Origin: a virus
Reading direction: 5' to 3' (one strand)
Virus record (IMG/VR): IMGVR_UViG_3300045993_000425
Coordinates: 102,844-166,843 of that record
DNA: 64,000 bases
Shown: positions 8,701-17,196 of the stretch, piece after piece
Layout of the letters: each line of letters opens with the position of its first letter
Position numbering within the stretch: position 1 is the first letter of the stretch
Translations under genes and position numbers: made by a program
Notes under the pieces: model-generated
Databases searched by the model: none
Seen by the model: the letters and a program-made list of their open reading frames with translations, nothing else
Told to the model about the DNA's origin: nothing

Positions 8701-9136
8701 TCAGGATGTCAGGAAGCCTCTCGAGGACTGTCAGGGGGCCAACTTGCTCCTCCCCATGTACCCCAGAGATGATCGTCAAGTGCTTCTCACCCTCGGTCAC
8801 CAGCTTGACGAGGGGTAGACCCTCCACCTCGCCATAGCTATCTGAGCCAGCCACCTTCTCCCACTCCTTCAGGAAGGCCTTGTAGGGAGTCTTCCAATCC
8901 TTGGATGTGAAGACGGAGGGCTCAGGCTGCTCTGCCTTGTGGACAGGCTCCTCATGGTGATGGTGCGCCTCATGCTGCAAGGTGCGCCTCAAGGCCTTGA
9001 TGCAGTCAACGTCCTTGGTAGCGATGACTCTGGCGACAGCAGCATCCACCTCCCCCTTGCTCGAGGAGGGATCGAGGATGACTCTCTCGGCATCGATGAG
9101 GATATCGATAGGCTTACTTGTTGTCATGACGTTCAT
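5744..9136 (-). CDS. polyvalent protein: M14-like peptidase, zincin, GNAT and kinase-like domains
   Basis: A 1130-residue multidomain protein. Residues about 100-330 look like an M14/AstE-AspA metallopeptidase: ISGVHGEEQ (zinc HxxE) near 124, the arginine-rich NPTGWGRGKRN, VDLHQD near 232 and VTVETS near 316. A Gly/Ala-rich segment follows, then SHEAGHILD (HEXXH, about 470) of a second metallopeptidase-like domain, and a second Gly/Ala segment. A GNAT-like acetyltransferase (HPKFQRQGVATALY) lies near 680. The C-terminus carries a HipA/Fam20-like kinase fold: WLLKPGSGK, GETDAHGQNIL near 1009, LIDHGSAF near 1024. TRKSER, TKKSEQ and GKAEEE mark linkers. GGGAGG precedes the ATG. Last gene of the giant minus-strand block, converging with 5741. 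Domain calls are from motifs; roles in host manipulation are inferred. Confidence 0.85.
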   Translation of the reverse strand: MNVMTTSKPIDILIDAERVILDPSSSKGEVDAAVARVIATKDVDCIKALRRTLQHEAHHHHEEPVHKAEQPEPSVFTSKDWKTPYKAFLKEWEKVAGSDSYGEVEGLPLVKLVTEGEKHLTIISGVHGEEQVGPLTVLERLPDILKYAKEKGVGLNIYPLYNPTGWGRGKRNIKDGTPSNHLIEYRVKGKWVLEVADRRYDDVRVAPDASDEAKAFYEDIISIPTPDAMVDLHQDSDLDKKDLPPSTYAYVFDDQLREVAKKAAEILPAAAGQKVELYDVEGNKGTVDPDGLLICKDIDNTTQGVFEHLGCPLTVTVETSLTADKAKVDEVNLTWIYGLIDSIAESDDSLEKGAIRNGVIGALALGMATAGGLAGAKAGSGVGSLTQAKHWSQVNARHAHEVEPTRAIFDRNASKLPGIKLTTPADLRAPTTPKEEARWAKFKTSVKMSPFSIPSEGHIFANDTAHPSAVSHEAGHILDPNPPAPGTIANTLSGATLESEKRAWDHAPMPVDPEMREAALSTYEGAQTGSRVGFGLGAVGLGIAGGIAAAGAIPRRRRLPGQLPPAPDSTRKSERLRKMPLEYPSWPDNEARYQAEDARPGTPDTYIDTHPLGEGRWVHHYRDSEDEGDIPWSRFNVTATDVPTHIEERPTIATLRGISNRTGMTIFNTVVHPKFQRQGVATALYRHLASRFGTVWSDTTNSPESYALWDSLETQPDLKVQQGTPGKPDRHSLQMAPASPNKTKKSEQLLGLDPEAGKLESWEIIQASRQLGHDPDLDRLVSAAIFLAAGRPFDHDQYQIAYRVLGDKKKAVLFAVQLADNEQNLRALEAVLELGGRDLGKAEEEKHWVKTVTPAVLEARDTALEVGRAAKEGLVWPLNLNGKHSKGALAARDPKSGGIWLLKPGSGKLSPAAGVRQETASQSAREAAAYHIAKEMGLGQSIPHCDLLLINGRETAAMRLLGAQFKPLDEQNRQAEQLASEVLIPYLKSGLLHRLACYLWVIGETDAHGQNILVEPAGAIALIDHGSAFAGTDYSPGTDPSSFVPYILRAWAPLDFMKMAPEDRLVYMPKLAGQDDIDLREWLLDLNENVIEKTLRLYGVGTECPMTRLRQLRDIHGNLSEGMNKLWSGC

Positions 9137-12100
9137 AGTCGAGGCCTCCCATAGGAGACTGATAGTAGTATGGGTTCTCGTCCTCTAGGATATGTGTTGG
9201 CGCGTCAAGTAGATGGAAATGCATTTCCCGAACCAGCGAATCGAACATACCACCACGAATCGGAGTCTTTAGGTCAAACCAACCAGAAGAGCCAGTTGTT
9301 GGATGTAGGATGTGTGAGAACTTCCTCGCAGCCCAGACATACCTGTGCCTATCAGTAGAAGCTGGCGGCAGGAGGCCAAATCTCCGATGCAGGAACATCT
9401 GGGAGAGGAACTTCAACCTCTCAGAATGAGACAGCTTCTTGCATTGCAGCGCATACCAGACGACCATGTGGTTTAGCTGCTTGCGCTTCCCTTCCAAGCC
9501 TACCACCGTATTGTCGGGCTTGTTGTCACTGTATGTCGGGTCATCGAGTCCCTCAATGTGTGCGACTAGAGCCCCGAACCTCTGTACCCAACCAACGTAG
9601 GCACAAGCTCGCCTCGCTTGGATGAGCTGTGGCCTCTTGGCTCCCTCTGGCAAGTCATCTGGGTATACACCACCAGGGTAGTCATCTTTGTCATATGAGT
9701 TTTCAGCATGGAGCAACCCACCTCCATCCCCCCACTTCCAAGGAGTTCTGTCGCTCCCTAAGATGTGTCTTATGAACTCAGGAGTGTAGTGCTGGGCCAA
9801 GATCTCCGTCGTCGCCTCCTCTAGGGCCTTGGCGCTATCTGAGTCGTAGTCGTGATATTGGGAGGCACCATGCATGGCTTCGTGCAGGTAGACAGTTACA
9901 GCATCATCATAATCCCACAGGTTCGCACCCGAGTCAGCATCCGACAGTACCTTGGCGAAGTCAGACGCATCCTGGCGACCCATCACGATCTTGCCAGCCC
10001 AGGTGTGATGAGCTCTGGCTTCAGGCAGAGGCAATGCCCGGTCAATCGCACCACCTAAGCGGTTGCCTACAGGATTGCGTGCCCCCACCATAGCAACAAC
10101 AGCTCCACCCAGCTTGATCAGAGCCGACTGGTTGCGAGTGAAGTCATCAGCCCTGTTACCATCCACATCTTCCTGGTCATAGTCCCAGATGGGCTTCCCT
10201 TGGATGTGGGTCGTCGGCTTCCAGTCATCCTTCAGGTCAGGAGCATGGCTCCCCCAAGCCGGTAGAGGGAACTCGATCTCGTGGTTCGGCTTGGAGTCAT
10301 AGGGCTCACCTGACCAGTACAGCTTGGGCTGTGGAGGCAGAGGAGCAATAGCTGGTGCAGGGACGACCTCCACCTTGGGCTCAGACTTGGGCGCCTTCTT
10401 GCGAGGCTTCTTGGCCTTAGGCGGCTCTGCCTTCTCGAGTGCGCCGATGTTGACCTCAGAGCAGGGCACAGCCTCCACCCAGTAAGCCCTTCCATCAGGG
10501 AGTTTCCCTCGAGGTGGCTGGTCGGTGCGGAAGAAGACCAGCTGGCTGCCTGGGGGCAGAGCTAATTGGAGCTCCTGGTAGAGAGGGATCGAGGATGGCC
10601 AAGCTGTTACGGCTTTCCCTTCCACCACCTCGTCTGTCACCTCTGTCGGGATGAGCCTGTCAGCTAGATGCTGCGCTGCGGCAACGATAGGCATGATCGT
10701 CATCCAGCCTGGCACCTCTCGCTTCCGCTCTGCGATCCACCCATGCAATTGAGACAACCAGACGGCCTGCTGGTCATCATCTGAGGATTTACCCAGTTTG
10801 TTCCTCTCTGCATGAGCCGCAATCTCGGCAGGGTTACGCCACCAGTGACCTCCACCCCATCTCTCCTCTACCTGCTGCCTAATGAAACCAGCAGCACCGA
10901 ATGCCCTCTGGGACCCAATGTTGTTGGTCGCAATAAATGCGCGAGCTGGCTTGTCCCCAATGTACTGCTTGAGAGCCCTACCCGCATGACCATTGCCTCG
11001 AGCGGCTGGAGTGATATAAGTCGCACCAGCTCGAATAACACCATCCTCAGTCCTGGGTGTGAAGAAACCTACCGGCTTACCAGCGTGGTCCAGAATGGGG
11101 TGGCGATAGGCTCCATCCTCTGAGTCAACATGCCCACGCAGCTCTGGGTCATTTGAGGCCTCATCGATTAGGTGAGCCAGATTTGGTTGCTCCCCCTTCG
11201 CCAATCCAGCCGGTAGCGGCTTGATGAGGTGTTTCTCTGACCTGTCCTTCTCATACTGCAACCGGAACTGAATCGCCTTCTGAATATCCCTGTAAGCCAC
11301 AGACTTGGCATCAGCCGGTAGGGACTCGTGAAGGAGAGCTATAGGAACCTTCCTGTTGCTCAAGACGGCCTTCCTGACCTTAGGGCTGGTGTGGTTGGCC
11401 AGGAGGGAGATGATCTCAGGGCTCAGGTTCTTCTGTTGAGCCAAGTCCCGTAGCTGAGACTCGATGTTATTGGAGTTTCTGGGATGATTGAATAGCCGGT
11501 ATGCGACCGCCTGAAGGCGAGGAGATATCCCGATATTCACCATCCTCCGACTGAGATCGTCAGCATTCGTCTGTAAGTCGTCGACACCTACACTAGAGCT
11601 TCCAAACCTGTCGAGAGCGGCCTCAATCGCCTCATCACTAAGGCGATGGTTGTGGAGTAGCATCTCAGTCAAGAGATTCTTTGTGCCGACATGCTGCTGG
11701 TGGTTGATCGGGTTCCGACACTTGCTAGCTAGAGACTCCACCGCAGCAGCAGACAGTGGAGCGTTTGCCACCATCTGATTCCCCATGCCAACGGCTGTTA
11801 CCGCTTGCTGGGCGCGAAACAGTCGGTCTGCCTGCTGCTCTGTAAGGTTTGGGTTTCCAGCTAGCCAGTCAATATGATTCAGAGGCTTGCGATTGCTGTG
11901 GTTCTTGGTCGCCCAATCTACCATTTCATCTAGGAGTGAACCCGACACCAGATTGGATTCAACCAAGGGTTGAGGAGCCTCCTCTGGCTTGATTCTCCTC
12001 CATAGCCTTTCCATGTGGGCACTTGTTGCGTTTGGGTGCATGGTCAGGCGTGTGACACCCATGTGGTCATCTGGAGGCACCCGATCGGCAATCAGATTGA

Positions 12101-13076
12101 GGTCTTCCGATGTCAGAGTTTTTGCTCTAGCTGACTCACTATCTGTTCTGGCCAGATCTTCCTTGAACTTATCAAAATGCCTTCGTCTTGATGCAAGGTC
12201 GCCCTTTTTCAGGCCCCTCCACCAGCTGCTGCCGTTATTCAGTATCGACCGCCTGATGTCCTCTGCTCTCGCCTCATATCTAGTGCCTGAGTTGGACACC
12301 AGATACTCATTCTCGTGATTATCGTCACAGTACGAACGGTGGAAGTGCGGATACGCGAACCAGATGTCTTTCAAGGGCACCCAGGCATGGTGCATATTCG
12401 AGCCGAAGCCGGTATCGACTTGGTCAGCGAAGCTCGACAGAGCATGCTCTTGGGTCATTAGGTGGGTGTCGAGCCCCCTAGTGAGGGCGACGTGAGTTTC
12501 CCCATTGATGAGCCGAGTATTCAGCCCACAGCCCCCAAGGATGTCGTTGTGAAGTTCCTGCCGGTGGTCAAGCAGGTCCTGCATGAGACGCGGGTTCTTC
12601 TGAACCCAGAGGTGAAGCTGCTTACTAGTGAGGTGCTTGGTCCTGCTGTTCGCCTCACCTGTCTGGATCAGCTTTAGGAAGTCCCTATCGAGGGTGTGAC
12701 CCGTCTCTGGGTCATCATAGGCTGCCAGATTGTTGAAGCGATGGACGAAGTACTTGGCTACGACAGCCGGTGGCTGGTGGGGGCTCGCCTTGTAGGCCCT
12801 AAATAGATGCTGGGCGGTAGACTCACCCTTGTCGAGGGCTGTGGCACGCTCCCAAGCATCATCATCGACATCAATCGAATCCCACCCACCATTCGTCTTC
12901 CTCTTGGTGTTCGGGTCGACAGGGGTTGGGTGACCTGACTCTAGGTGCTGTTGCTTGAGGTCTGCCCTGGAGGGATGCCTTAGCCACCTCTCCTGGGCGC
13001 GATTCTGCCTGACCATCTGGTCTGCATGGTCAAGACCAACGTCTGCATTTTGGCTTGCGCCTGACTTGTCTGGCAT
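9114..13076 (-). CDS. polyvalent protein: ART-like, helical-repeat, GNAT and zincin domains
   Basis: A 1320-residue protein. Around residues 180-265 VALTRGL, EHALSSFAD, HHAWVPLKDIWFAYPHF and ENEYLVS fit the R-S-E layout of ADP-ribosyltransferase-like toxin domains. Residues about 320-640 hold degenerate helical repeats (LLANHTSPKVRKAVLSNRKV) like HEAT or variant leucine-rich units. Residues 640-740 are GNAT-like (ITPAARGNGHAGRALKQYIG, then RAFGAAGFIRQ). A Lys/Pro-rich linker (PPKAKKPRKKAPK) leads to a C-terminal domain with the zincin motif TVYLHEAMHGAS near 1063 and a possible third ligand in LEEATTEILAQ. It overlaps the next gene by 23 bases. No strong ribosome site is seen before its ATG. 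Activities are predicted only. Confidence 0.8.
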   Translation of the reverse strand: MPDKSGASQNADVGLDHADQMVRQNRAQERWLRHPSRADLKQQHLESGHPTPVDPNTKRKTNGGWDSIDVDDDAWERATALDKGESTAQHLFRAYKASPHQPPAVVAKYFVHRFNNLAAYDDPETGHTLDRDFLKLIQTGEANSRTKHLTSKQLHLWVQKNPRLMQDLLDHRQELHNDILGGCGLNTRLINGETHVALTRGLDTHLMTQEHALSSFADQVDTGFGSNMHHAWVPLKDIWFAYPHFHRSYCDDNHENEYLVSNSGTRYEARAEDIRRSILNNGSSWWRGLKKGDLASRRRHFDKFKEDLARTDSESARAKTLTSEDLNLIADRVPPDDHMGVTRLTMHPNATSAHMERLWRRIKPEEAPQPLVESNLVSGSLLDEMVDWATKNHSNRKPLNHIDWLAGNPNLTEQQADRLFRAQQAVTAVGMGNQMVANAPLSAAAVESLASKCRNPINHQQHVGTKNLLTEMLLHNHRLSDEAIEAALDRFGSSSVGVDDLQTNADDLSRRMVNIGISPRLQAVAYRLFNHPRNSNNIESQLRDLAQQKNLSPEIISLLANHTSPKVRKAVLSNRKVPIALLHESLPADAKSVAYRDIQKAIQFRLQYEKDRSEKHLIKPLPAGLAKGEQPNLAHLIDEASNDPELRGHVDSEDGAYRHPILDHAGKPVGFFTPRTEDGVIRAGATYITPAARGNGHAGRALKQYIGDKPARAFIATNNIGSQRAFGAAGFIRQQVEERWGGGHWWRNPAEIAAHAERNKLGKSSDDDQQAVWLSQLHGWIAERKREVPGWMTIMPIVAAAQHLADRLIPTEVTDEVVEGKAVTAWPSSIPLYQELQLALPPGSQLVFFRTDQPPRGKLPDGRAYWVEAVPCSEVNIGALEKAEPPKAKKPRKKAPKSEPKVEVVPAPAIAPLPPQPKLYWSGEPYDSKPNHEIEFPLPAWGSHAPDLKDDWKPTTHIQGKPIWDYDQEDVDGNRADDFTRNQSALIKLGGAVVAMVGARNPVGNRLGGAIDRALPLPEARAHHTWAGKIVMGRQDASDFAKVLSDADSGANLWDYDDAVTVYLHEAMHGASQYHDYDSDSAKALEEATTEILAQHYTPEFIRHILGSDRTPWKWGDGGGLLHAENSYDKDDYPGGVYPDDLPEGAKRPQLIQARRACAYVGWVQRFGALVAHIEGLDDPTYSDNKPDNTVVGLEGKRKQLNHMVVWYALQCKKLSHSERLKFLSQMFLHRRFGLLPPASTDRHRYVWAARKFSHILHPTTGSSGWFDLKTPIRGGMFDSLVREMHFHLLDAPTHILEDENPYYYQSPMGGLDYERHDNK

Positions 13077-13106
13077 CAGAGGCTAGATTGCGGCTGATCG
13101 AAGGTG

Positions 13107-13370
13107 CTAACCGTGCCTGATCCAGGGGTCTTCGGCTTGCTTGAGGTAGTCCTCTGGGATCTGGTTCGGGTCGACATTAGGCCTATAGGGCTCGACCTTG
13201 ACCTCGAGGTCGCCACGCTTGTTGGCGACAGCCACAGCCTCCTCGAGGCTCCTAGCCGTTTCTGCCTCAGGCACATGGAGGTCGATCCAGTTTCGGATGG
13301 TCTGGTGGTCACCAAATACAGCCTCCTGGCGGCCTTCTGTCAGGTGTAGTACCGTCAATTTAAGTAGCAT
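13107..13370 (-). CDS. small hypothetical protein between giant genes, 87 aa
   Basis: The start MLLKLTVLHLTEGRQEAVFG overlaps the stop of the upstream giant gene by 11 bases, and I prefer it to an earlier in-frame start that would overlap further. The protein has an alpha/beta look (DHQTIRNWIDLHVPEAETAR, then SLEEAVAVANKRGDLEVKV) and a proline-rich acidic C-terminus ending in PWIRHG. I do not recognise it. It lies inside the polyvalent cluster and is evidently co-transcribed with it; the next gene starts 31 bases after its stop. Confidence 0.6.
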   Translation of the reverse strand: MLLKLTVLHLTEGRQEAVFGDHQTIRNWIDLHVPEAETARSLEEAVAVANKRGDLEVKVEPYRPNVDPNQIPEDYLKQAEDPWIRHG

Positions 13371-16300
13371 CTTTGGCTCTAGGAGAAAGTGGAGAAACCG
13401 CTTGATTTGCTTGGTGATTCTCAATCCTATCAAAACCCATCAGCTTGATGGCAACGTCGTCCTGGTGGGCTAGGTTGCTCATGATCTCAGCCGGTACACC
13501 GCTGCTGCAATCGACCCACCGCCACTCCTCGACCTCATTGTCGGGGTCATTCGCAGAAGTGGGCTCCCCATCAGAGACGCCGAAGAAGATCGAGACAGGA
13601 ACCTCTCCCTTAGGCCCACCATTCGCCTGCCCGACCTCTCTGAGGGTCTTCACCTCTAGGCCAGCCTCTTCCATCAACTCCCTCTTGGCTGCGTCCAGTG
13701 CCTGCTCTCCTGCCTCTACATGGCCACCAGGGAAGGTCCAGCCTCCAGCCTGTCGCCTTCCGAAGAGGATACGCCCATCCCAGTGCTCGATGATGCAGGT
13801 AACGGCAGAGGTCATGGAGGGAGACAACTCACCCTTGCCTAGACTAGGCTTCATTGGCATGGGCTTCATTGGCATGGGCTCCCTAGACCTGATCCCGATG
13901 TCGGAAGGTCGCAAGTCCCCAGGAACGTATCCATTGCGCTCTGGATAGGGGGTAGGGGCAGGGACAGCCGGTAGATATCTAGTGTCACCAGCTAGGTGAT
14001 TGGTGGTGTTCCTCGCGACCCTGACTGGAACCTCCTTCAGTCCAGCAATTCCAGCTGCGATCAAGCGGTGATGACCCTCTCCCAAGGTCAAGGTCTTCTC
14101 TCGCTGGTGATAGGTCAGCATCAGAGGCTCCCTGATGCCGTTCGTCTTGATGTCATCAGCCAGTGCCCTGTTCTGGGCTGCATCGTTCCGGCGATCTACC
14201 TGAATGTACTTCAGAACTTCGTCAATAGGAACCAGTTCAGTATGGTCAGACCAGTTACGTTTCATCGTGCTGTGGGCCTCCTCAGTGAACCGTCCACTCG
14301 CGTCTCGCCACTCTGGAGGCTCCTGCGAGCTCGCCTTCCTGATGTCATTGGTCATGACAGTATCTATAACACGTTTGTCCATCTTTGGACTAGGGCCAAA
14401 TGAGTCTATTTCAGAGGAGGACTTGCCGAGGCCATACTTGTACGGCTTCCCATATTCAGGGTGGTCTGGGTTGCCCTGGTCATACCCCTCCAGCTCGTGG
14501 TCCCTCGTGACAGAGACATGAGTCCTGGCAGCAGGGCCTGAGTGATAACTTCCGAGGACAGTATGGCATCCGAAGTGGTTTCTAGCATGGGCGTTGAAAG
14601 CTTCCACCATCAGCTTCCCAAACCCCTTCTTCTTCATGTCCTCGTCCCGAATCTCCTGGTAGTCGATCCGAGCCGTCTTAGGTGCATCCCAATCAATCCG
14701 GCCATCTAGGACGCCTAGCCGGTTGCCTGAGGGGTACAGGAGAGCGACGGACTGCATTCGTGGCTCAAGTAGAGGCTCCCCAGCAGGCCATCCATCCTGC
14801 CTCTCTCTGACCTCTCTCGTCGTGAGCTTGTCAGACCAATGTCGGACGTGCAGCTTGAAGCCCTTATCCTGGTACTCCTTCGGGAGGCGGAAGCTGTAGT
14901 CATGGCTCGTCACTACCGGCTCATCCGCTTTGGGTGCCCCAGGAGGAACCGGGATGGTAGACAAGGCCATCTTCTCGAGGTCCTCGCCCTTGCCCAGACC
15001 GTACCTGTAGGGCCCGAAGCGATTGTCGAAGCTTGACTCATTGGAATTGTGCTGGATACCATTCCTCTCGGGTTTCAGGTCCCTGGCCCGATAGGGTAGT
15101 TCATGCACCCTGGCCATCTTGTTGTGGACCCTGTTCGCATCAGTCGAGTGGTACTCACCTTGGACCGTATGGCAGCCGTGGTGGTTGCGGACATGGGCGA
15201 GGAAGGTTTCGTACATCAGACTACCCAGCCCCCTCCCCTTCAGGTTGTTGTCTATTAGATCGGTATAGTCAATCTCAGCCACATTGGGAGCAGACAGATG
15301 TGCCTGCCCAGACACCTCGCCAACCTTGTTGTTGCCTTTGTCCAGCAAGTTCGCGTTGATGTGGTACACTCTAGGTCCATTCCCGATTGGTCCCTTACTG
15401 GAAGCAGGGGTGTTATTCACCACCAGCCGGTATCCAAGCCTTTGATACTCCTCAGGAAGCCTCTTGGTGTAGTCATGCTGGATAGCTCCCCTAGCCTGCT
15501 GGAATGGGGTCAGAACTGGGTTACTTACTAGTGGACCCACGGGAATGGTAGACAGGGCCATCTTGGTGAGGCTAGCTGGCAGCTCTGACTTGAGCTCCAT
15601 CTCATGCGGCCCAAACATCCCATCGAATGCCGTATCGCCCTTCTTCCTTCTAGCCATCTCAGAGGGGGTAGGGTGTGGATTCAGGACTGGCTTGTAGTCC
15701 AGCCCCTGCTGCCTGGCTACGCTTGCTCTCGCCCTCGAGGCTGCTGTGCTGTGGACACCCGAGACATCCGTTGTGCAGCCATGGTGATTCTTGGCATGGG
15801 CCATAATAGCCGTATACATCGAACTGCCCATGCCTTGACCCTGGAAGCCGTTGTCGAGGTCCGAGAGCCCGATGTTGAGAGAGCCCTGCTGGTAATTCAT
15901 AGGCTGCTTGCTATTTTGGTGCTCATGCAGGCGACCAACTACCTGCCCGAGGACGTTGTTCTCCTTGTCGTACATGGTAGCCGAGATGTCGCCAGCCTCA
16001 GGGAAACCTCTCTTGTATGTTTTGGCTGACTCGACTATTAGCTGGTGCCCTGCCTTCTGGTGCTCAGGCTTCAGAAGGTGGGAGTAGTCGAACGCTTGAG
16101 TGCCATCACTGCCAGCTGTTCCAGTAGGCTTTCCGAGGGCAATGTTGGCTAGGGCCATCTTCTCGAGGTCTTCCGAGTCGGACTTCTTTACTGGAGGAAG
16201 AGGACGCCCATTGATTGCAGACCTCACCTGCTGGTCATGGTCGAATGGGCGGTATGTGATGTGAGTCTGAAGCTCGTCGGCACCATGGTCTTCAGGGTCT

Positions 16301-17196
16301 GCCAAGTGATCGTATTCTCTACTCAAAGCTTGGATCTCGCCTGGATCTTTCCCGAGTAGGTTTGGAGCAGCCTCGGTCACACCCTGGAAGATGTCTCTGT
16401 GGATAATACCATCATAGCCAAGTCGCTTGCCTACAACTGGCGTCCTGGGGGCATCCACGAAGGCGAAGGTGTCAGCCCTGATGTTGTCAGCATGCTTGAA
16501 AGCTGACTTCGTATCTGTCTCCATGTCCTTGAAGTCATCCCTTGCCTGCATGAGAGGGGTGGACATGTGCATGAAACCAGACTGATCTTCGTAGGGAACC
16601 TTGTTCCAGGGGTCCATCCCTGCATTGACCTTGAAGCTAGACTCTCCATCCATATTCATATCTTTGACATGACGTTTGGATAGGTAATTCAATACCTTGA
16701 CCGCTTCTTCGTGTGTCATCCCATTCGGCTTACCATATTTCATCGCTCTCAGGTAGTGACCAAATGACATTTGAGGACCATGCTTAGTCAGGTCTAGTGG
16801 GTTCTTGAGCACCATATGGACAGGGAACACATTGGCTCCCTCTCCAAACTTGCTGCCGCCCTTGTAGGAAGGTCCTGGGGTTCCCGAGTAGATGCTGCCG
16901 ATGTCGGACGAGTCTGTGTATGAACGAGTCGAAAGAGCACCATGCGGGTTGCCAGCTCGCCTAGTGCCCCGATACAGGACGATAGGCTTACCTTTACTGT
17001 CAACCAGCCTGGAGCCAGCGAACCAAGAAGGGTCGGGTTCGACAGCCTTCATAAGCTCACCCGCACTTACAACATACTCAGACCTCTTATGCAGCCGGAA
17101 ACGCCCATTGGCGCTCTTTTCGGGAGAAGCCGGTACATCGGGCTCATCCGACCCCTTCGTCGCTTGGTGAGCCGCCTTCCTCGCTTTAATCTTCAT
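13360..17196 (-). CDS. polyvalent protein: ART, three GNAT-like units, ParB-like and Nudix domains
   Basis: The start MKIKARKAAHQ (17196) is chosen because it overlaps the upstream stop by 11 bases and has AGGAAA before it; that gives 1278 residues. Residues about 55-270: KPIVLYRGTRRA, STRSYTDSSDIGS, VLKNPLDL and LGYDGIIHRD fit the ART-PolyVal type of ADP-ribosyltransferase. Three GNAT-like units follow (about 369-542, 572-737, 764-928), each with a GxGxG loop such as QGQGMGSSMY and a YHST-like motif. Near 980-1065 is a ParB/Srx-like domain (LGEGHHRLIAAGI). Near 1129-1175 is an intact Nudix box (GGHVEAGEQ...RELMEEAGLE), so pyrophosphohydrolase activity is likely. Linkers read KKSDSEDLEKM and GKGEDLEKM. 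Substrates unknown. Confidence 0.85.
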   Translation of the reverse strand: MKIKARKAAHQATKGSDEPDVPASPEKSANGRFRLHKRSEYVVSAGELMKAVEPDPSWFAGSRLVDSKGKPIVLYRGTRRAGNPHGALSTRSYTDSSDIGSIYSGTPGPSYKGGSKFGEGANVFPVHMVLKNPLDLTKHGPQMSFGHYLRAMKYGKPNGMTHEEAVKVLNYLSKRHVKDMNMDGESSFKVNAGMDPWNKVPYEDQSGFMHMSTPLMQARDDFKDMETDTKSAFKHADNIRADTFAFVDAPRTPVVGKRLGYDGIIHRDIFQGVTEAAPNLLGKDPGEIQALSREYDHLADPEDHGADELQTHITYRPFDHDQQVRSAINGRPLPPVKKSDSEDLEKMALANIALGKPTGTAGSDGTQAFDYSHLLKPEHQKAGHQLIVESAKTYKRGFPEAGDISATMYDKENNVLGQVVGRLHEHQNSKQPMNYQQGSLNIGLSDLDNGFQGQGMGSSMYTAIMAHAKNHHGCTTDVSGVHSTAASRARASVARQQGLDYKPVLNPHPTPSEMARRKKGDTAFDGMFGPHEMELKSELPASLTKMALSTIPVGPLVSNPVLTPFQQARGAIQHDYTKRLPEEYQRLGYRLVVNNTPASSKGPIGNGPRVYHINANLLDKGNNKVGEVSGQAHLSAPNVAEIDYTDLIDNNLKGRGLGSLMYETFLAHVRNHHGCHTVQGEYHSTDANRVHNKMARVHELPYRARDLKPERNGIQHNSNESSFDNRFGPYRYGLGKGEDLEKMALSTIPVPPGAPKADEPVVTSHDYSFRLPKEYQDKGFKLHVRHWSDKLTTREVRERQDGWPAGEPLLEPRMQSVALLYPSGNRLGVLDGRIDWDAPKTARIDYQEIRDEDMKKKGFGKLMVEAFNAHARNHFGCHTVLGSYHSGPAARTHVSVTRDHELEGYDQGNPDHPEYGKPYKYGLGKSSSEIDSFGPSPKMDKRVIDTVMTNDIRKASSQEPPEWRDASGRFTEEAHSTMKRNWSDHTELVPIDEVLKYIQVDRRNDAAQNRALADDIKTNGIREPLMLTYHQREKTLTLGEGHHRLIAAGIAGLKEVPVRVARNTTNHLAGDTRYLPAVPAPTPYPERNGYVPGDLRPSDIGIRSREPMPMKPMPMKPSLGKGELSPSMTSAVTCIIEHWDGRILFGRRQAGGWTFPGGHVEAGEQALDAAKRELMEEAGLEVKTLREVGQANGGPKGEVPVSIFFGVSDGEPTSANDPDNEVEEWRWVDCSSGVPAEIMSNLAHQDDVAIKLMGFDRIENHQANQAVSPLSPRAKDAT

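Noticed and set aside
6400-17150. Frequent AGCCGGT on the plus strand of the giant-gene region, as if a Chi-like or packaging signal.
   Set aside because: It mostly falls on Pro-Ala, Thr-Gly or Leu-Pro codons of the minus-strand genes; without a count against codon-shuffled sequence it is best seen as codon bias.
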